From Modestobacter caceresii (GTDB lineage Bacteria; Actinomycetota; Actinomycetes; Mycobacteriales; Geodermatophilaceae): a DNA stretch of 52,804 bases. The notes beneath the pieces are model-generated. The model was given only the letters and a program-made list of their open reading frames with translations, made no database searches and was not told the origin of the DNA. The DNA lies in contig NZ_JPMX01000077.1 in assembly GCF_000761485.1 (NCBI RefSeq), forward strand, positions 11,768 through 64,571, written 5' to 3'. The position numbers were made by a program, and so were the translations under genes. Shown here one piece after another: positions 9,810 through 18,406 of this stretch (positions within the stretch are counted from its first letter, which is position 1; each line of letters opens with the position of its first letter).

Positions 9810-10541
9810 TCAGCGCGGCTTCGTGCCCAGGTAGACCGTGTTGGTGGCCGGCCGGCCCTGCAGCGGGTTGGGGAAGCTGACGACCTCGGCGGCGACGTCG
9901 GTGAGGACCTCGGACAGCACGGCCAGGTAGCCGTCCTCGGGCGGGTCGTTCGACCACAGCGAGAACACCCCGCCCGACCGCAGGTGCCGGGCCAGCTGCT
10001 GGGTGCCGTCGACCCCGTAGAAGCCGGCGCTGCCGTCGGCGAGCAGGTGCTGCGGTGAGTGGTCGATGTCGACGACGACGGCGTCGAACACCCGGTCCGG
10101 CGCGACCGGGTCGAAGCCGGTGCCCGCGGCCATCGCGAAGAAGTCCCCGTGCACGAATCGGCAGCGGGGGTCGGCGGTGAGCGTCGGGCCGACCGGCACC
10201 AGGCCGCGTTCGTGCCAGTCGATCACCGGCTCGAGCAGGTCGACCACCACCAGTTCGGCCACCCGCGGGTCGGCCAGCACGGCCTCCGCGGTGTAGCCGA
10301 GCCCCAGCCCGCCCACCGCGACGGCCAGGCCGGGGGCATCCGGGGCAGGTGCGTCGAGGCGGGCCAGGGCCAGGCGGGCCACCGCCACCTCGGCCACGGT
10401 GAACTGGGTGGACATCAGGAACTCGTCGCCGAGCTTCACCTCGAAGACGTCCAGGCCGGTCGCCGGGTCCCGCCGCCGGCGCAGGCTCACCTCGCCGATC
10501 GGCGTGGGGCTCCAGTCGAGCTCCTCGAACCGGGCGCTCAT
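9810..10541 (-). CDS. Spermidine-synthase-like methyltransferase-fold protein
   Basis: A 243-residue Rossmann protein. AVGGLGLGYTAEAVL is the nucleotide-binding glycine loop, VVVDLLEPVI the acidic end of strand 2, and FDAVVVDIDHSP the aminopropyltransferase-like motif. The C-terminus has SLWSNDPPEDGYLAVL. Enzymes of this fold transfer aminopropyl or methyl groups; the exact reaction is not clear, and many actinobacterial members are only annotated as spermidine synthase-like. It starts 26 bp after the stop of the reverse transcriptase and on the same strand, so the two are probably on one transcript. A functional link is possible but unproven. Confidence 0.8.
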   Translation of the reverse strand: MSARFEELDWSPTPIGEVSLRRRRDPATGLDVFEVKLGDEFLMSTQFTVAEVAVARLALARLDAPAPDAPGLAVAVGGLGLGYTAEAVLADPRVAELVVVDLLEPVIDWHERGLVPVGPTLTADPRCRFVHGDFFAMAAGTGFDPVAPDRVFDAVVVDIDHSPQHLLADGSAGFYGVDGTQQLARHLRSGGVFSLWSNDPPEDGYLAVLSEVLTDVAAEVVSFPNPLQGRPATNTVYLGTKPR

Positions 10542-10567
10542 CGGGTGACCACGGTCATCGGCCGAGC

Positions 10568-11917
10568 CTACGAGTGAGCGGGTGCGGTCCAGTCGATCCG
10601 GTCGGCCAGGCGGTGCAGCCGCGCGCCGAACGCCGGGTCGACCGAGGCGGCCCAGGCCACCCGGCCCAGCACGTGGTCGCGGAAGGTGCCCGGGTCGCGG
10701 CCCCGGGTCTGCGTCGTCCAGCCGTGGACGGCGCAGTTGTGCAGCAGCGCCCGCAACGCGTCCCGCTCCGGCCTGGGCAGCGTCGGGTGGTCGTTGACCA
10801 CGGTGCCCAGCACCGCCTGCCGGCGGGCGGCGCTGGTGGCCGAGGTCTTCGCCGCGTTCACCCGGAAGCCCTCGTCGGTGACCACGTCGGTGACCAGGTC
10901 GGCGAACCGGTCGCGGGCGATCCGCCGGTCCCCGCTGAAGGTCAGGTCGTCGACGTACCGGGTGTAGGTGCCACCGGAGGCGGCGGCGAGGCCGGCCAGT
11001 CGGCGGTCGAGGCGGTGGCAGACCAGGTTGGCCAGCGCCGGGGACGTCGGGGCCCCCTGCGGCAGGTGCGGCACCGTCAGCCGCTGCTCCAGGCGCCGGT
11101 GCCGCTCCCGCGCCTCGATGCCGTCCGGGGGCGGGATGCGCCGCCACACCTCGGTCGGCAGCACCGTCGTCATCAGGCCGGTGAGCACGTGGGCCACCGG
11201 TTCGGGCAGCCCGGCGACGCCCAGCAGCAGGCCGTGCACCCGACCGGCGGCGACGCTGGCGAAGAACGCCTCCAGGTCCATCCGCAGCACGACCGCCGAC
11301 CCGGCGTGCGGGGCCACCGCGGTGCGCACCGAGCGGCCGGGCACGCAGCCGTGCGCGGCGTCGTGGGCCGGGACGCGGTCGAGCACGTGCCGCAGCAGCC
11401 GCCGCTGCGCCTCCTTGAGCCGCGGCTTGGGCGCGGCGAGCAGCCGGACCCCGGCCGGGCGCTGCACCACCCGCCACCGGTAGTGCCGCAGCGCCTCGCC
11501 GGCCGTGCGTTCCAGCCGGCGGGCGTCGGCGAACCACGCCAGCTCCCCGGCGTCGACGTCGAGCAGCCGGGCGACCGCGGCCTGGTCGGGGAGGTCGGCG
11601 ACCGGCCACCGGCGCCAGGCCAGCGCCGTCGGCACCGGCTCCCACCGCACGGCCCGGGCGAGTGGCCGGTGGGACTGCCCGCGCTCCCACCCCTGGGTCG
11701 TCCGGACGACGCGGGCCAGCTCCCGCGGCCGGTCGACCGGGGCGGTGGGGTAGACCGTCTGCACCTCGCCGACCAGCGTGCCCACCCAGGTGCGGGCGCG
11801 GGCCTGGCCCAGCGCCACCGCGACCCGGCGGACCATCTCCCGCCGTCGCCACGGGCCGGCCAGCAACGCGGTCGCGATCGCTGCGGCGGTGGCGGCGGCC
11901 TGCCGCTCGGCGGTCAT
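10568..11917 (-). CDS. Retron-type reverse transcriptase
   Basis: A 449-residue protein. About 140 N-terminal residues precede the RT core (HYRWRVV, then APKPRLKEAQRRLL). RT motifs are complete: the first catalytic Asp in RMDLEAFFASV (Asp214), LPQGAPTSPALANL (285-298), the active-site YVDD (321-324) and FRVNAAKTS (351-359). Positions that in retron RTs read NAxxH and VTG here read AVAPH (200-204) and VLG (369-371), recognisable but altered. The layout, with a long N-terminal extension, resembles the myxobacterial type of retron RT. GGGAG lies six bases before the ATG, immediately after a bounded, hairpin-rich region described next. No maturase or integrase domain is present, so a group II intron is unlikely. 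Confidence 0.92.
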   Translation of the reverse strand: MTAERQAAATAAAIATALLAGPWRRREMVRRVAVALGQARARTWVGTLVGEVQTVYPTAPVDRPRELARVVRTTQGWERGQSHRPLARAVRWEPVPTALAWRRWPVADLPDQAAVARLLDVDAGELAWFADARRLERTAGEALRHYRWRVVQRPAGVRLLAAPKPRLKEAQRRLLRHVLDRVPAHDAAHGCVPGRSVRTAVAPHAGSAVVLRMDLEAFFASVAAGRVHGLLLGVAGLPEPVAHVLTGLMTTVLPTEVWRRIPPPDGIEARERHRRLEQRLTVPHLPQGAPTSPALANLVCHRLDRRLAGLAAASGGTYTRYVDDLTFSGDRRIARDRFADLVTDVVTDEGFRVNAAKTSATSAARRQAVLGTVVNDHPTLPRPERDALRALLHNCAVHGWTTQTRGRDPGTFRDHVLGRVAWAASVDPAFGARLHRLADRIDWTAPAHS

Positions 11918-11930
11918 CGCAGCTCCCGAG

Positions 11931-12091
11931 GTGCACGGCGGGGCGGCCAGCCGCTCCTCGCTGGAGGCGCCGCCTGGTGCGCGGAGCGCACAGCGCGGCT
12001 CATGACGCGATGCCCGACCTGCTCACGATGCCCCGGGGTTGCCCCGGGGTGACCGGCTGCTGCCGGTCGTCCTGCCCGCCCCGTCGTGCAC
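11931..12091 (-). ncRNA. Candidate retron msr-msd RNA
   Basis: This 161-base stretch directly upstream of the RT is bounded by inverted repeats of 16 bases (12076-12091 and 11931-11946) that pair at 15 of 16 positions, like the a1/a2 repeats of retrons. Inside are, in transcript order, GACCGG/CCGGTC with a six-base loop (12051-12068), CCCCGGGG/CCCCGGGG with loop CAA (12031-12049), GTGCGC/GCGCAC with loop TCC (11977-11991) and CCAGC/GCTGG (11947-11964). A -10-like box ends six bases before the 5' repeat. The usual branching AGC next to a1 is not evident and there is no single long msd hairpin, so this remains a candidate. The alternative is a structured RT leader, possibly with a leaderless 21-codon peptide starting at 12091. 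Confidence 0.5.
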
Positions 12092-12097
12092 GCGGCC

Positions 12098-12103
12098 ACC
12101 GTA
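12098..12103 (-). promoter_or_regulatory. -10 box (TACGGT) for the RT transcript
   Basis: On the minus strand TACGGT matches TANNNT and ends six bases before the outer base of the inverted repeat at 12091. The RNA would then begin almost exactly at the repeat. No clear -35 is visible. Confidence 0.45.
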
Positions 12104-12211
12104 GTGGTGTGTGATGGCCGGCTGACCGCCGCCGGAGTCAGGTGCGGGACAGGTGGCCGCGGGATGCACCAGGATGGGCCCCCGTCGTCCCCGACCCCCT
12201 GGAGTGCCACC

Positions 12212-12832
12212 GTGACCTCTTCGCCGTCCGGCCAGCCGCCGGCCCCGATGGCAGTGCCGGCCTTCTTCGTCTCGCAGCGGGTCACCATGATGGTCAACCG
12301 CTACGAGATCCGGGCTGCCGCTCCCGACGGTTCCGAGGGGCAGCTGCTGGCCCTGGCCGAGCAGAAGCGGATGAAGCTGAAGGAGGAAGTGGTCTTCTTC
12401 GCCGACGAGGCCAAGAGCCGCCCGGTCTTCTCCTTCAAGGCCCGCCAGCGGCTGGACACCTCGGCCCAGCACGACGTGTTCGACGAGCACGGCGCGCCGC
12501 TGGGCATGTTCAGCAAGCAGTTCGGCGCCAGCCTGCTCCGCTCCACCTGGAACCTGGAGGTGCCGGGGCTCTCCGCCCGCGGGCAGGAGCGCCGCCCGGC
12601 GATCGCCGTCCTGCGCCGGGTCTGGGACCTGGTCCCCATCGTCGGTGACGTGCCGGTGCCCTTCGTCTTCCACTTCGACTTCGTCGACACCGCGACCGGC
12701 GCCCCGGTGCTCACCAGCGAGCGGAAGAAGTCCGTTCGCGACCGTTACACCGTCACGGTGCCGGACCCGCGGCTGGACTTCCGGGTCGCCGCCGCGATGG
12801 CCGTCGCCCTGGACGCGCTGCAGAGCCGCTGA
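12212..12832 (+). CDS. LURP-one/scramblase-like (Tubby C-terminal fold) protein
   Basis: A 206-residue protein. From FFVSQRVTMMVNRYEIR onward it shows the alternating strands of the LURP-one-related/phospholipid scramblase fold: FSFKARQRLDTSAQHDVFDEHGAPLGMFSKQFGASLLRSTWNL is characteristic, with later FHFDFVDTATGAPVLTSERKKSVRDRYTV. A bacterial function is not established. The GTG at 12212 has GGAG seven bases upstream. The reading frame stays open upstream to 12086, but that part overlaps the promoter of the RT unit and has no family similarity. The gene is divergent from the RT. Confidence 0.75.
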   Translation: MTSSPSGQPPAPMAVPAFFVSQRVTMMVNRYEIRAAAPDGSEGQLLALAEQKRMKLKEEVVFFADEAKSRPVFSFKARQRLDTSAQHDVFDEHGAPLGMFSKQFGASLLRSTWNLEVPGLSARGQERRPAIAVLRRVWDLVPIVGDVPVPFVFHFDFVDTATGAPVLTSERKKSVRDRYTVTVPDPRLDFRVAAAMAVALDALQSR

Positions 12833-12844
12833 GCCGGGCGGCCG

Positions 12845-13249
12845 CTACAGGTAGCGGCTCTCAAGCTCTGCGAAGAACGCCTTCGCCAGCGCGGTGAAGT
12901 CGGCCTCGCGGACGGCGATCTCGTCGCCCACCCGGTACTTGAGCACGGTGCGCGCCGGGTCCAGCCGGATGTGCTTGTCGGTGATCATCGTGCCGCCGTG
13001 CACCAGCGACTCGGCGATCAGCCGCACCTCGTTGAGCGCGTTGCCGTCCGAGCCCTCGATGCCCCGGCCGCGGTGCACGAACCAGTTCTCCAGCACCACG
13101 ACCAGGTCGTTGAAGAACACCGGTTCGAACTCCCGCAGGGCGGCCGGCTCGGTGGCGGCGGCCAGGGACCGGTAGGCGGCGACGCGGGCGTCGACCGCCG
13201 CACGCCGTCCGTCGATGTAGTCCAGTGCGTACGTGCTGTGACACAACAC
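12845..13249 (-). CDS. Conserved-looking hypothetical protein
   Basis: A 134-residue soluble protein with strongly protein-like composition: [35 protein letters not shown] is a helical segment rich in conserved-type residues, and [30 protein letters not shown] ends the chain. It has neither a signal peptide nor a membrane helix, and I do not recognise a domain. It converges with the LURP-one-like gene, the stops lying about a dozen bases apart. Confidence 0.7.
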   Translation of the reverse strand: MLCHSTYALDYIDGRRAAVDARVAAYRSLAAATEPAALREFEPVFFNDLVVVLENWFVHRGRGIEGSDGNALNEVRLIAESLVHGGTMITDKHIRLDPARTVLKYRVGDEIAVREADFTALAKAFFAELESRYL

Positions 13250-13349
13250 GGCTGCTCCTCACCCGATCGCGACGCTGCGTTCCGGCTGGCACCTCCAGGG
13301 TCGCACTCCGTGCCGCGATCCGGAACCGGTCCGGGTCCAGGACCGTCGG

Positions 13350-13676
13350 TCAGGCCCAGCTGGTGTCGGGCTGCAGGCTGCGGGGGACCGGCAGCGGGGG
13401 GAGCGGTGTCAGTGCCCGCCGGGACCGCCCTGGGCCGGGGAGCTGCAGGTCCGGCCGGGTCCGCGGCTCCGGCGCTGGGGTCGCCCGGTCCGGCTGGGGA
13501 AGGCGCAGGTCGGCCAGGTGCACCCAGCTGGCGCGGCGCAGCCCGCCGACGACGGCCTGGACGCGTACCCAGCAGGTGCCGTCGGGCTCGTGTCGCCAGC
13601 CGAGCAGGACGGCGGGGCGCCAGTCGCCGTCGATCGGGAACTCCACCGGCAGCGGCTCACCCAGCAGTGACGTCAT
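13350..13676 (-). CDS. Hypothetical protein
   Basis: A 108-residue product from the ATG at 13676 (an upstream GTG at 13685 is also possible). The first 65 residues look structured, with VEFPIDGDWRPAVLLGWRHEPDGTCWVRVQAVVGG forming a beta-rich unit with three Trp. The remainder is a Pro/Arg-rich low-complexity tail. No family recognised. The structured half makes a real gene more likely than a shadow frame. Confidence 0.5.
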   Translation of the reverse strand: MTSLLGEPLPVEFPIDGDWRPAVLLGWRHEPDGTCWVRVQAVVGGLRRASWVHLADLRLPQPDRATPAPEPRTRPDLQLPGPGRSRRALTPLPPLPVPRSLQPDTSWA

Positions 13677-13807
13677 CTCCTGCACGACGGCGACTCTAGG
13701 TGCGCAGGTGATCACTGAAGGGCAGGCGCGCGTGCGCCGTCCCGGCCGGGAAGGGCCTCGGGGTGCGCTGCGTTGACCCGGACAACCAACGCGAAAGGCA
13801 CCACCCC

Positions 13808-14797
13808 ATGCACATCCCGCTGTCCGTCCTCGACCTCGCCCCGATCGCTCGCGGGGAGACCGTCAGCAGCAGCATCGCGGCCAGCGTCGCGCTGGCGCAG
13901 CGCGCGGAGGAGCACGGCTACCAGCGGGTCTGGTACGCCGAGCACCACAACATGCCGAGCATCGCCTCCTCGGCCACCAGCGTGCTCATCGCCCACGTGG
14001 GCGCGCAGACCAGCCGGATCCGGCTCGGTGCCGGCGGCGTCATGCTGCCCAACCACGCACCGCTCACCATCGCCGAGCAGTTCGGCACCCTCGACGCGAT
14101 GTACCCGGGCCGGATCGACCTCGGCCTGGGCCGTGCGCCGGGCTCGGACCAGAACACGATGTACGCACTGCGCCGGGACCCGAACTCCGCCGACACGTTC
14201 CCGCAGGACGTGCTGGAGCTGCAGGGGTACCTGACCGGCTCGAGCCGGGTGCCCGGCGTCGACGCGATCCCCGGCAAGGGCTCGGACGTCCCGCTCTACG
14301 TGCTGGGCTCCTCGCTGTTCGGGGCACACCTGGCCGCCGCGCTGGGCCTGCCCTACGCCTTCGCCAGCCACTTCGCACCGCAGGCCCTGGAGGCCGCCGT
14401 CGCCACCTACCGGCGGGAGTTCCAGCCCTCCACCCAGCTCGACGCCCCCTACGTGATCGCCGGGGTCAACGTCATCGCCGCCGACACCGTGCGTCAGGCG
14501 GAGGAGAACCTGCAGGCGGTGCGCCGGACCATGGCCGTGGGCCTGTTCGGCCGGGGCCGCAGCTTCACCGACGAGGAGGCCGACCTGCTGCTGGAGCAGG
14601 GGGCCGGGCAGCACGTCAGCTCGATGTTCACCTACGCCGCGATCGGCACCCCGCGCGAGATCGGCGACTACCTCGACGGGTTCCGCAAGCAGGCCGACGC
14701 CGACGAGCTGATCGTCGCCCACCAGGCCCCCACCACCGAGGGCCGGCTGCGCTCGGTGACCCTGACCGCCGAGGCCATGGCGGCCGTCGACGTCTAG
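13808..14797 (+). CDS. LLM-class flavin-dependent oxidoreductase (luciferase-like)
   Basis: A 329-residue protein of the bacterial luciferase-like family, F420- or FMN-dependent. [12 protein letters not shown] at the N-terminus, [25 protein letters not shown] and the [45 protein letters not shown] block are typical of the subgroup whose members are annotated as MsnO8-like or alkanal-monooxygenase-like. The natural substrate is unknown. I chose the ATG at 13808 because AAAGG precedes it and the family begins at this IPLSVLD motif; an upstream GTG at 13763 in frame adds nothing conserved. Confidence 0.93.
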   Translation: MHIPLSVLDLAPIARGETVSSSIAASVALAQRAEEHGYQRVWYAEHHNMPSIASSATSVLIAHVGAQTSRIRLGAGGVMLPNHAPLTIAEQFGTLDAMYPGRIDLGLGRAPGSDQNTMYALRRDPNSADTFPQDVLELQGYLTGSSRVPGVDAIPGKGSDVPLYVLGSSLFGAHLAAALGLPYAFASHFAPQALEAAVATYRREFQPSTQLDAPYVIAGVNVIAADTVRQAEENLQAVRRTMAVGLFGRGRSFTDEEADLLLEQGAGQHVSSMFTYAAIGTPREIGDYLDGFRKQADADELIVAHQAPTTEGRLRSVTLTAEAMAAVDV

Positions 14798-14802
14798 CTC
14801 CG

Positions 14803-16122
14803 TCAGGCGGTGGGGCGGGTGCCGCCGATGAAGCCGCCCCACCGCATCGACGTGACGCGGATGACCGAGCCGCTCTGCGGCGCCTCCAGGATCTGGCCGC
14901 CCCCGAGGTAGATGGCCACGTGGTGGATGGTCGCGGGGCTGTTGGTGTCGGTGGCCCAGAAGACCAGGTCGCCACGCTGCAGCTCCGACCGGGAGACCTT
15001 GGGCAGGGCCGAGTACTGGGCGCGGCTGTTGCGCGGGATCGAGATGCCGGCCTGGGCGTAGGCGTAGCGGGTGAGCCCGGAGCAGTCGAAGCCGACGATG
15101 CCGGCGTCCACACCCCAGCCCATGCTCGGTCCGTTGAGCGAGCCGCCGCCCCAGGAGTAGATGGTGCCCAGGTGGCGCCGGGCGGCGGAGATCGCGGTCT
15201 CGACCGCGGAGGAGTCGCCGGTGCCGGCGGAGGTGCCGCCCTGCGGTGCGGAGACGAGGGGGCGGGTGGGAGCCGGCGTCCGCTCGACGGTCGCCCGCTC
15301 GGCCGCAGCGCGCTCCGCTGCAGCGCGCTCGGCGGCGGCCGCCTGCTGGGCGGCGTGCTGCTCGGCGGCGGCGCGGGCGCCCTCCAGGCCGAGGAGGGCC
15401 TGCTGGGCCTGGGCGAGCTCCTGCTCCAGGGTGTCCTGTCGGGCCGCCAGCCCGGACGCCTGCGCGCGGGCGCCGGCCTCCAGTTCCTCGGCGGCGGCCA
15501 GCGCGTCCTCGGCCTCCTGCTTCAGCGCCACGGCCTCGGCCAGGGTGGCGTGCGCAGCGGTCTCGGCGGTGCGGGCCCGCTCCTCGGCGGCCGTCACCTC
15601 GGTGACGACGTCACCCTGGTGGGCGCCCGCGGCCTCGAGGAGGGCGGCGCGCTCCAGCATCTGCGCCGGTCCGTCGGCGGTGGTCAGCGCCTGCAGCGTC
15701 GGGGAGGTGCTGCCCTGCTGGTAGCTCTGCCGGGCGAACGCGGCGATGGCCGTGCGGGCGGTCGCCAGCTCGGTCGCGGCGGCGTCGGCGGTGGCCGCGG
15801 CGGCGTCGGCGGCGGCCTGGGCGACCTCGTACTCGGCCTGCTCGGCCTGGAAGGTGTCCAGCGCGATCGCCGACCGGGCCCGGGCGGCGTCCACCTCGGC
15901 CTGGGCGGTGGCGAGCTCGGCAGACAGGGCGCCGACCTGCTGCGCAGCGGTGTCCTGCTGCTGCCGGGCAGCGCCGATCTGCTCGTCGGAGGGGTTGGTC
16001 GGGGTCGCCCCGGCGGTGCCGGGGGCCGCCACCAGGCAGAGGGTCGCCACGACGACCACCCCGGCCATGCGGCGCACCGGACGGCGGCCGGTCCGTCGCT
16101 GGGTCGTTGCCTCGGTGCCCAT
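14803..16122 (-). CDS. Secreted NlpC/P60 peptidoglycan hydrolase with coiled coil
   Basis: A 439-residue protein in three parts. A signal peptide with an Arg-rich start ends near TAGATP. A long Ala/Glu/Gln coiled coil (about residues 30-270) is of the type that holds such enzymes inactive or docks them on the divisome. The C-terminal NlpC/P60 domain has catalytic Cys347 in FDCSGL and the catalytic His in TIHHVAIYLGGG (about 400). The family cleaves D-Glu/mDAP bonds in the stem peptide, as RipA/RipC-type daughter-cell separation enzymes do. The ATG at 16122 follows GGAGGG and AGGA; the GTG at 16140 is an alternative. Confidence 0.92.
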   Translation of the reverse strand: MGTEATTQRRTGRRPVRRMAGVVVVATLCLVAAPGTAGATPTNPSDEQIGAARQQQDTAAQQVGALSAELATAQAEVDAARARSAIALDTFQAEQAEYEVAQAAADAAAATADAAATELATARTAIAAFARQSYQQGSTSPTLQALTTADGPAQMLERAALLEAAGAHQGDVVTEVTAAEERARTAETAAHATLAEAVALKQEAEDALAAAEELEAGARAQASGLAARQDTLEQELAQAQQALLGLEGARAAAEQHAAQQAAAAERAAAERAAAERATVERTPAPTRPLVSAPQGGTSAGTGDSSAVETAISAARRHLGTIYSWGGGSLNGPSMGWGVDAGIVGFDCSGLTRYAYAQAGISIPRNSRAQYSALPKVSRSELQRGDLVFWATDTNSPATIHHVAIYLGGGQILEAPQSGSVIRVTSMRWGGFIGGTRPTA

Positions 16123-16292
16123 GTCCTGGTGTCCCTCCACTGCCCTCGTTCACCCGATCAGGTGACCTGACAGAGAGTTCGGACGTTCCCGGACGGTGCT
16201 TGAGCATCTCGACACCATGAGTTGTGCAAAGCAACCCGGTGCCCGGGCCTGGTCGGCCGGGGCCCGAACAGCGCAGGGGAGACCATGGGGGC

Positions 16293-16490
16293 ATGAACGT
16301 CTTCACCGACTACGCCCAGACGCACTGGGTCCCGATCAACGGCGACATGGTGACCGTGCAGACCATCGACGACGCGGGGAAGCGGGAGACGCACGTGCTG
16401 TCGGTGCCGGACGCGCTGGCCCAGTTCAAGGTCAAGTACCCGTTCGTGGACGACGCCCAGGCCGCCGCGCTCTTCGCCCAGGGGGGCTGA
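16293..16490 (+). CDS. Small hypothetical protein, 65 residues
   Basis: A short soluble protein starting MNVFTDYAQTHWVPINGDMVTVQTID and containing HVLSVPDALAQFKVKYPFVDDAQAAALFAQGG. The balanced composition and strand-turn-helix pattern argue for a real gene. The ATG at 16293 has GGGGG-rich sequence upstream in place of a classical ribosome site. Family not recognised. It is divergent from the NlpC/P60 gene. Confidence 0.6.
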   Translation: MNVFTDYAQTHWVPINGDMVTVQTIDDAGKRETHVLSVPDALAQFKVKYPFVDDAQAAALFAQGG

Positions 16491-16550
16491 GTCGGCGCAG
16501 CGAGGTCCGGATCACGGCACACCGGGCGGCAGCAGGGCGTTGACCGAGGT

Positions 16551-17159
16551 GTGACGCTCCGCTTCCTCGTCCTCGGTGACTCCCTCGCGTTCGGCACCGG
16601 CGCCGCGACGGCGCGGGACACCATCGGCGCACGACTGACCCGTTCGCTGCAGGGGGCCGGGCACGACGTCGACCCGCAGGTGGTCGCGGTGCCCGGTGCC
16701 ACCTCGCTCGACCTCGCCGCCCAGGTCCGTCGGGTGACCGGGCCCGTCGACGTCGCGTTGCTCGTGGTCGGCGCCAACGACCTGACCCGGCAGGTGTCAC
16801 CGGTCCGGGCGGCCGCGGCGCTGGGTGCGGCCGTGCAGGACCTCCGGGAGGCCGGCGCGGCGGTGCTCGTGGTCCCCACGCCCGACCTGTCGTCGGTGGC
16901 CTGGGTGCCGCCGGCCTTGCGGGCGGTCGTCGCGGGCATCTGCGACCTGCTGCGCACCCGGCAGACCGTCGCCGCGGAGCGGGCCGGCGCCGTCGTCGCC
17001 CCGGTCGCCCCGGAGCTGGCCCGGCGGTTCGCCGCCGACCCCGCGCTGTTCTCCGCCGACCGGTTCCACCCGTCCTCGGCCGGCTACGCGCTGGTCGCCG
17101 AGGCCCTCGCCCCGCCCCTGCTCCGCCTGGTCGCCGAACGCACCGACGCCGCGGCCTGA
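16551..17159 (+). CDS. SGNH/GDSL-family hydrolase
   Basis: A 202-residue esterase/lipase-type protein. Block I is VLGDSLAFGTG with the nucleophile Ser in GDSL, block III is VVGANDLT with the oxyanion Asn, and block V is SADRFHPSSAGY with the catalytic Asp-x-x-His. It lacks a signal peptide, so it acts in the cytoplasm unless exported otherwise. Substrate unknown; relatives deacylate lipids, carbohydrates or thioesters. The GTG start is preceded by a GAGG at short spacing. Confidence 0.9.
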   Translation: MTLRFLVLGDSLAFGTGAATARDTIGARLTRSLQGAGHDVDPQVVAVPGATSLDLAAQVRRVTGPVDVALLVVGANDLTRQVSPVRAAAALGAAVQDLREAGAAVLVVPTPDLSSVAWVPPALRAVVAGICDLLRTRQTVAAERAGAVVAPVAPELARRFAADPALFSADRFHPSSAGYALVAEALAPPLLRLVAERTDAAA

Positions 17160-17160
17160 C

Positions 17161-17550
17161 TCAGCCGGCGCCCGGCGGGGGCACCCGGCAGGACGCCGTC
17201 CCGCCGGGGAGCCGGTGCCGGTTGGCCGCCACCAGCCGGTAGGCGATCCGGGCGACCCACCGCACCGGCGGCACGGAGAGGACGACGCCGGGCACCGACC
17301 ACGGCAGGCCCGCCGCCCGCAACGCCCGCGCGACCGCCGGTGCACCGCCGGACACCGCGCCGTCTCGGTCGAACCACAGCACCTCCGTCTGCGCCCGTGC
17401 GGCGCTCACCCCGGCCGCCGCCAGGTCGGTGGACTGCCACGGGACCACCTGCACGTCGGCCGGCAGCAGCCGCCGGGCGACGTCGGCGCAGCGGGTGCAG
17501 AAGGCGCAGTCGCCGTCGAAGACGAGCACAGGCCCGGTCACGTGTCCCAT
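17161..17550 (-). CDS. DCC1-like thiol-disulfide oxidoreductase (DUF393)
   Basis: A 129-residue thioredoxin-like protein. VLVFDGDCAFCTRCADVARRLL is the family signature with the redox pair DCAFC. Later VLWFDRDGAVSGGAPAVARAL and a C-terminal PPVRWVARIAYRLVAANRHRL complete the domain. Family role not settled. It converges with the SGNH gene, the stops being one base apart, and lies behind the sdh terminator on the same strand. Confidence 0.88.
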   Translation of the reverse strand: MGHVTGPVLVFDGDCAFCTRCADVARRLLPADVQVVPWQSTDLAAAGVSAARAQTEVLWFDRDGAVSGGAPAVARALRAAGLPWSVPGVVLSVPPVRWVARIAYRLVAANRHRLPGGTASCRVPPPGAG

Positions 17551-17574
17551 CGTCCGTCCCGTCTCCTGGAACGA

Positions 17575-17613
17575 CGAACGGGCCGGCATCCCCTGAGGGT
17601 GCCGGCCCGTTCG
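17575..17613 (-). terminator. Strong hairpin after sdhB
   Basis: Perfect 14-bp stem (17575-17588 with 17600-17613) around an 11-base loop, downstream of the sdhB stop. It lacks a T tract, as is common for actinobacterial hairpin terminators. It separates sdhCAB from the DCC1-like gene. Confidence 0.75.
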
Positions 17614-17626
17614 TTGGGTCCATCGG

Positions 17627-18406
17627 TCAGCTGGTCGGGACGCCGCCGGCTCGCAGCGCGCCGAGCAGGTCGTGGTTCAGCCGGGAGATGGTCTCCATCG
17701 AGATGCCCTTGGGGCACACGGCCGAGCACTCGCCGATGTTGCTGCAGCCACCGAAGTCCTCGGCGTCCTGCTGGGCCACCATCTTCAGCACCCGGCTGTC
17801 CCGCTCGGGCTGGCCCTGCGGCATGAGCCCGAGGTGGGAGACCTTGGCCGCGGTGAACAGCATGGCCGAGCCGTTCGGGCAGGCGGCCACGCAGGCACCG
17901 CACCCGATGCAGGTCGCGGCGTCGAAGGCGGCGTCGGAGTTCTTCTTCGGCACCGGGGTGGAGTGCGCCTCGGGAGCCGTGCCGGTGGGGGCGCTGATGA
18001 ACCCGCCGGCGGAGATGATCCGGTCGAACGCCGACCGGTCGACCGCGAGGTCCTTGACCACCGGGAAACCGCCGGCGCGCCAGGGCTCGATGTCCAGCAC
18101 GTCACCGTCGGAGAACGACCGCATGTGCAGCTGGCACACGGTGGTCTGCTCCGGGCCGTGCGCGATGCCGTTGATCATCAGACCGCAGGAGCCGCAGATG
18201 CCCTCGCGGCAGTCGTGGTCGAAGGCCACCGGGTCGTCGCCGTCGAGGATCAGCTTCTCGTTGAGCACGTCGAGCATCTCGAGGAACGACATGTCGGGCG
18301 AGACGTCGGTGACGTGGTAGGTCACCATCTTGCCCTTCTTGGTCCGGTCGCGCTGACGCCAGATGCGCAGCGTCAGGTTCATCGTCCGTGTCTCTGTGCT
18401 GGTCAC
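17627..18406 (-). CDS. sdhB: Succinate dehydrogenase iron-sulfur subunit
   Basis: A 259-residue subunit of complex II. The N-terminal plant-type ferredoxin domain binds [2Fe-2S] through [15 protein letters not shown] and a later Cys (TTVCQLH). The C-terminal domain carries [15 protein letters not shown] and [15 protein letters not shown] for the [4Fe-4S] and [3Fe-4S] clusters. It carries electrons from the flavin of SdhA to the membrane quinone site. The GTG at 18406 overlaps the sdhA stop (GTGA) and has GGAG upstream; an internal ATG at 18382 is the alternative start. Last gene of sdhCAB. Confidence 0.97.
   Translation of the reverse strand: MTSTETRTMNLTLRIWRQRDRTKKGKMVTYHVTDVSPDMSFLEMLDVLNEKLILDGDDPVAFDHDCREGICGSCGLMINGIAHGPEQTTVCQLHMRSFSDGDVLDIEPWRAGGFPVVKDLAVDRSAFDRIISAGGFISAPTGTAPEAHSTPVPKKNSDAAFDAATCIGCGACVAACPNGSAMLFTAAKVSHLGLMPQGQPERDSRVLKMVAQQDAEDFGGCSNIGECSAVCPKGISMETISRLNHDLLGALRAGGVPTS

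Noticed and set aside
10568-11917. RT considered as a group II intron protein or diversity-generating retroelement RT
   Set aside because: No maturase or HNH domain, no intron domain V structure near it, and no template/variable repeat or accessory gene of a DGR was seen.
16123-16292. Possible c-di-AMP riboswitch upstream of the NlpC/P60 gene, as found before some actinobacterial hydrolases
   Set aside because: The leader is too short and I could not find the conserved ydaO-type sequence blocks.
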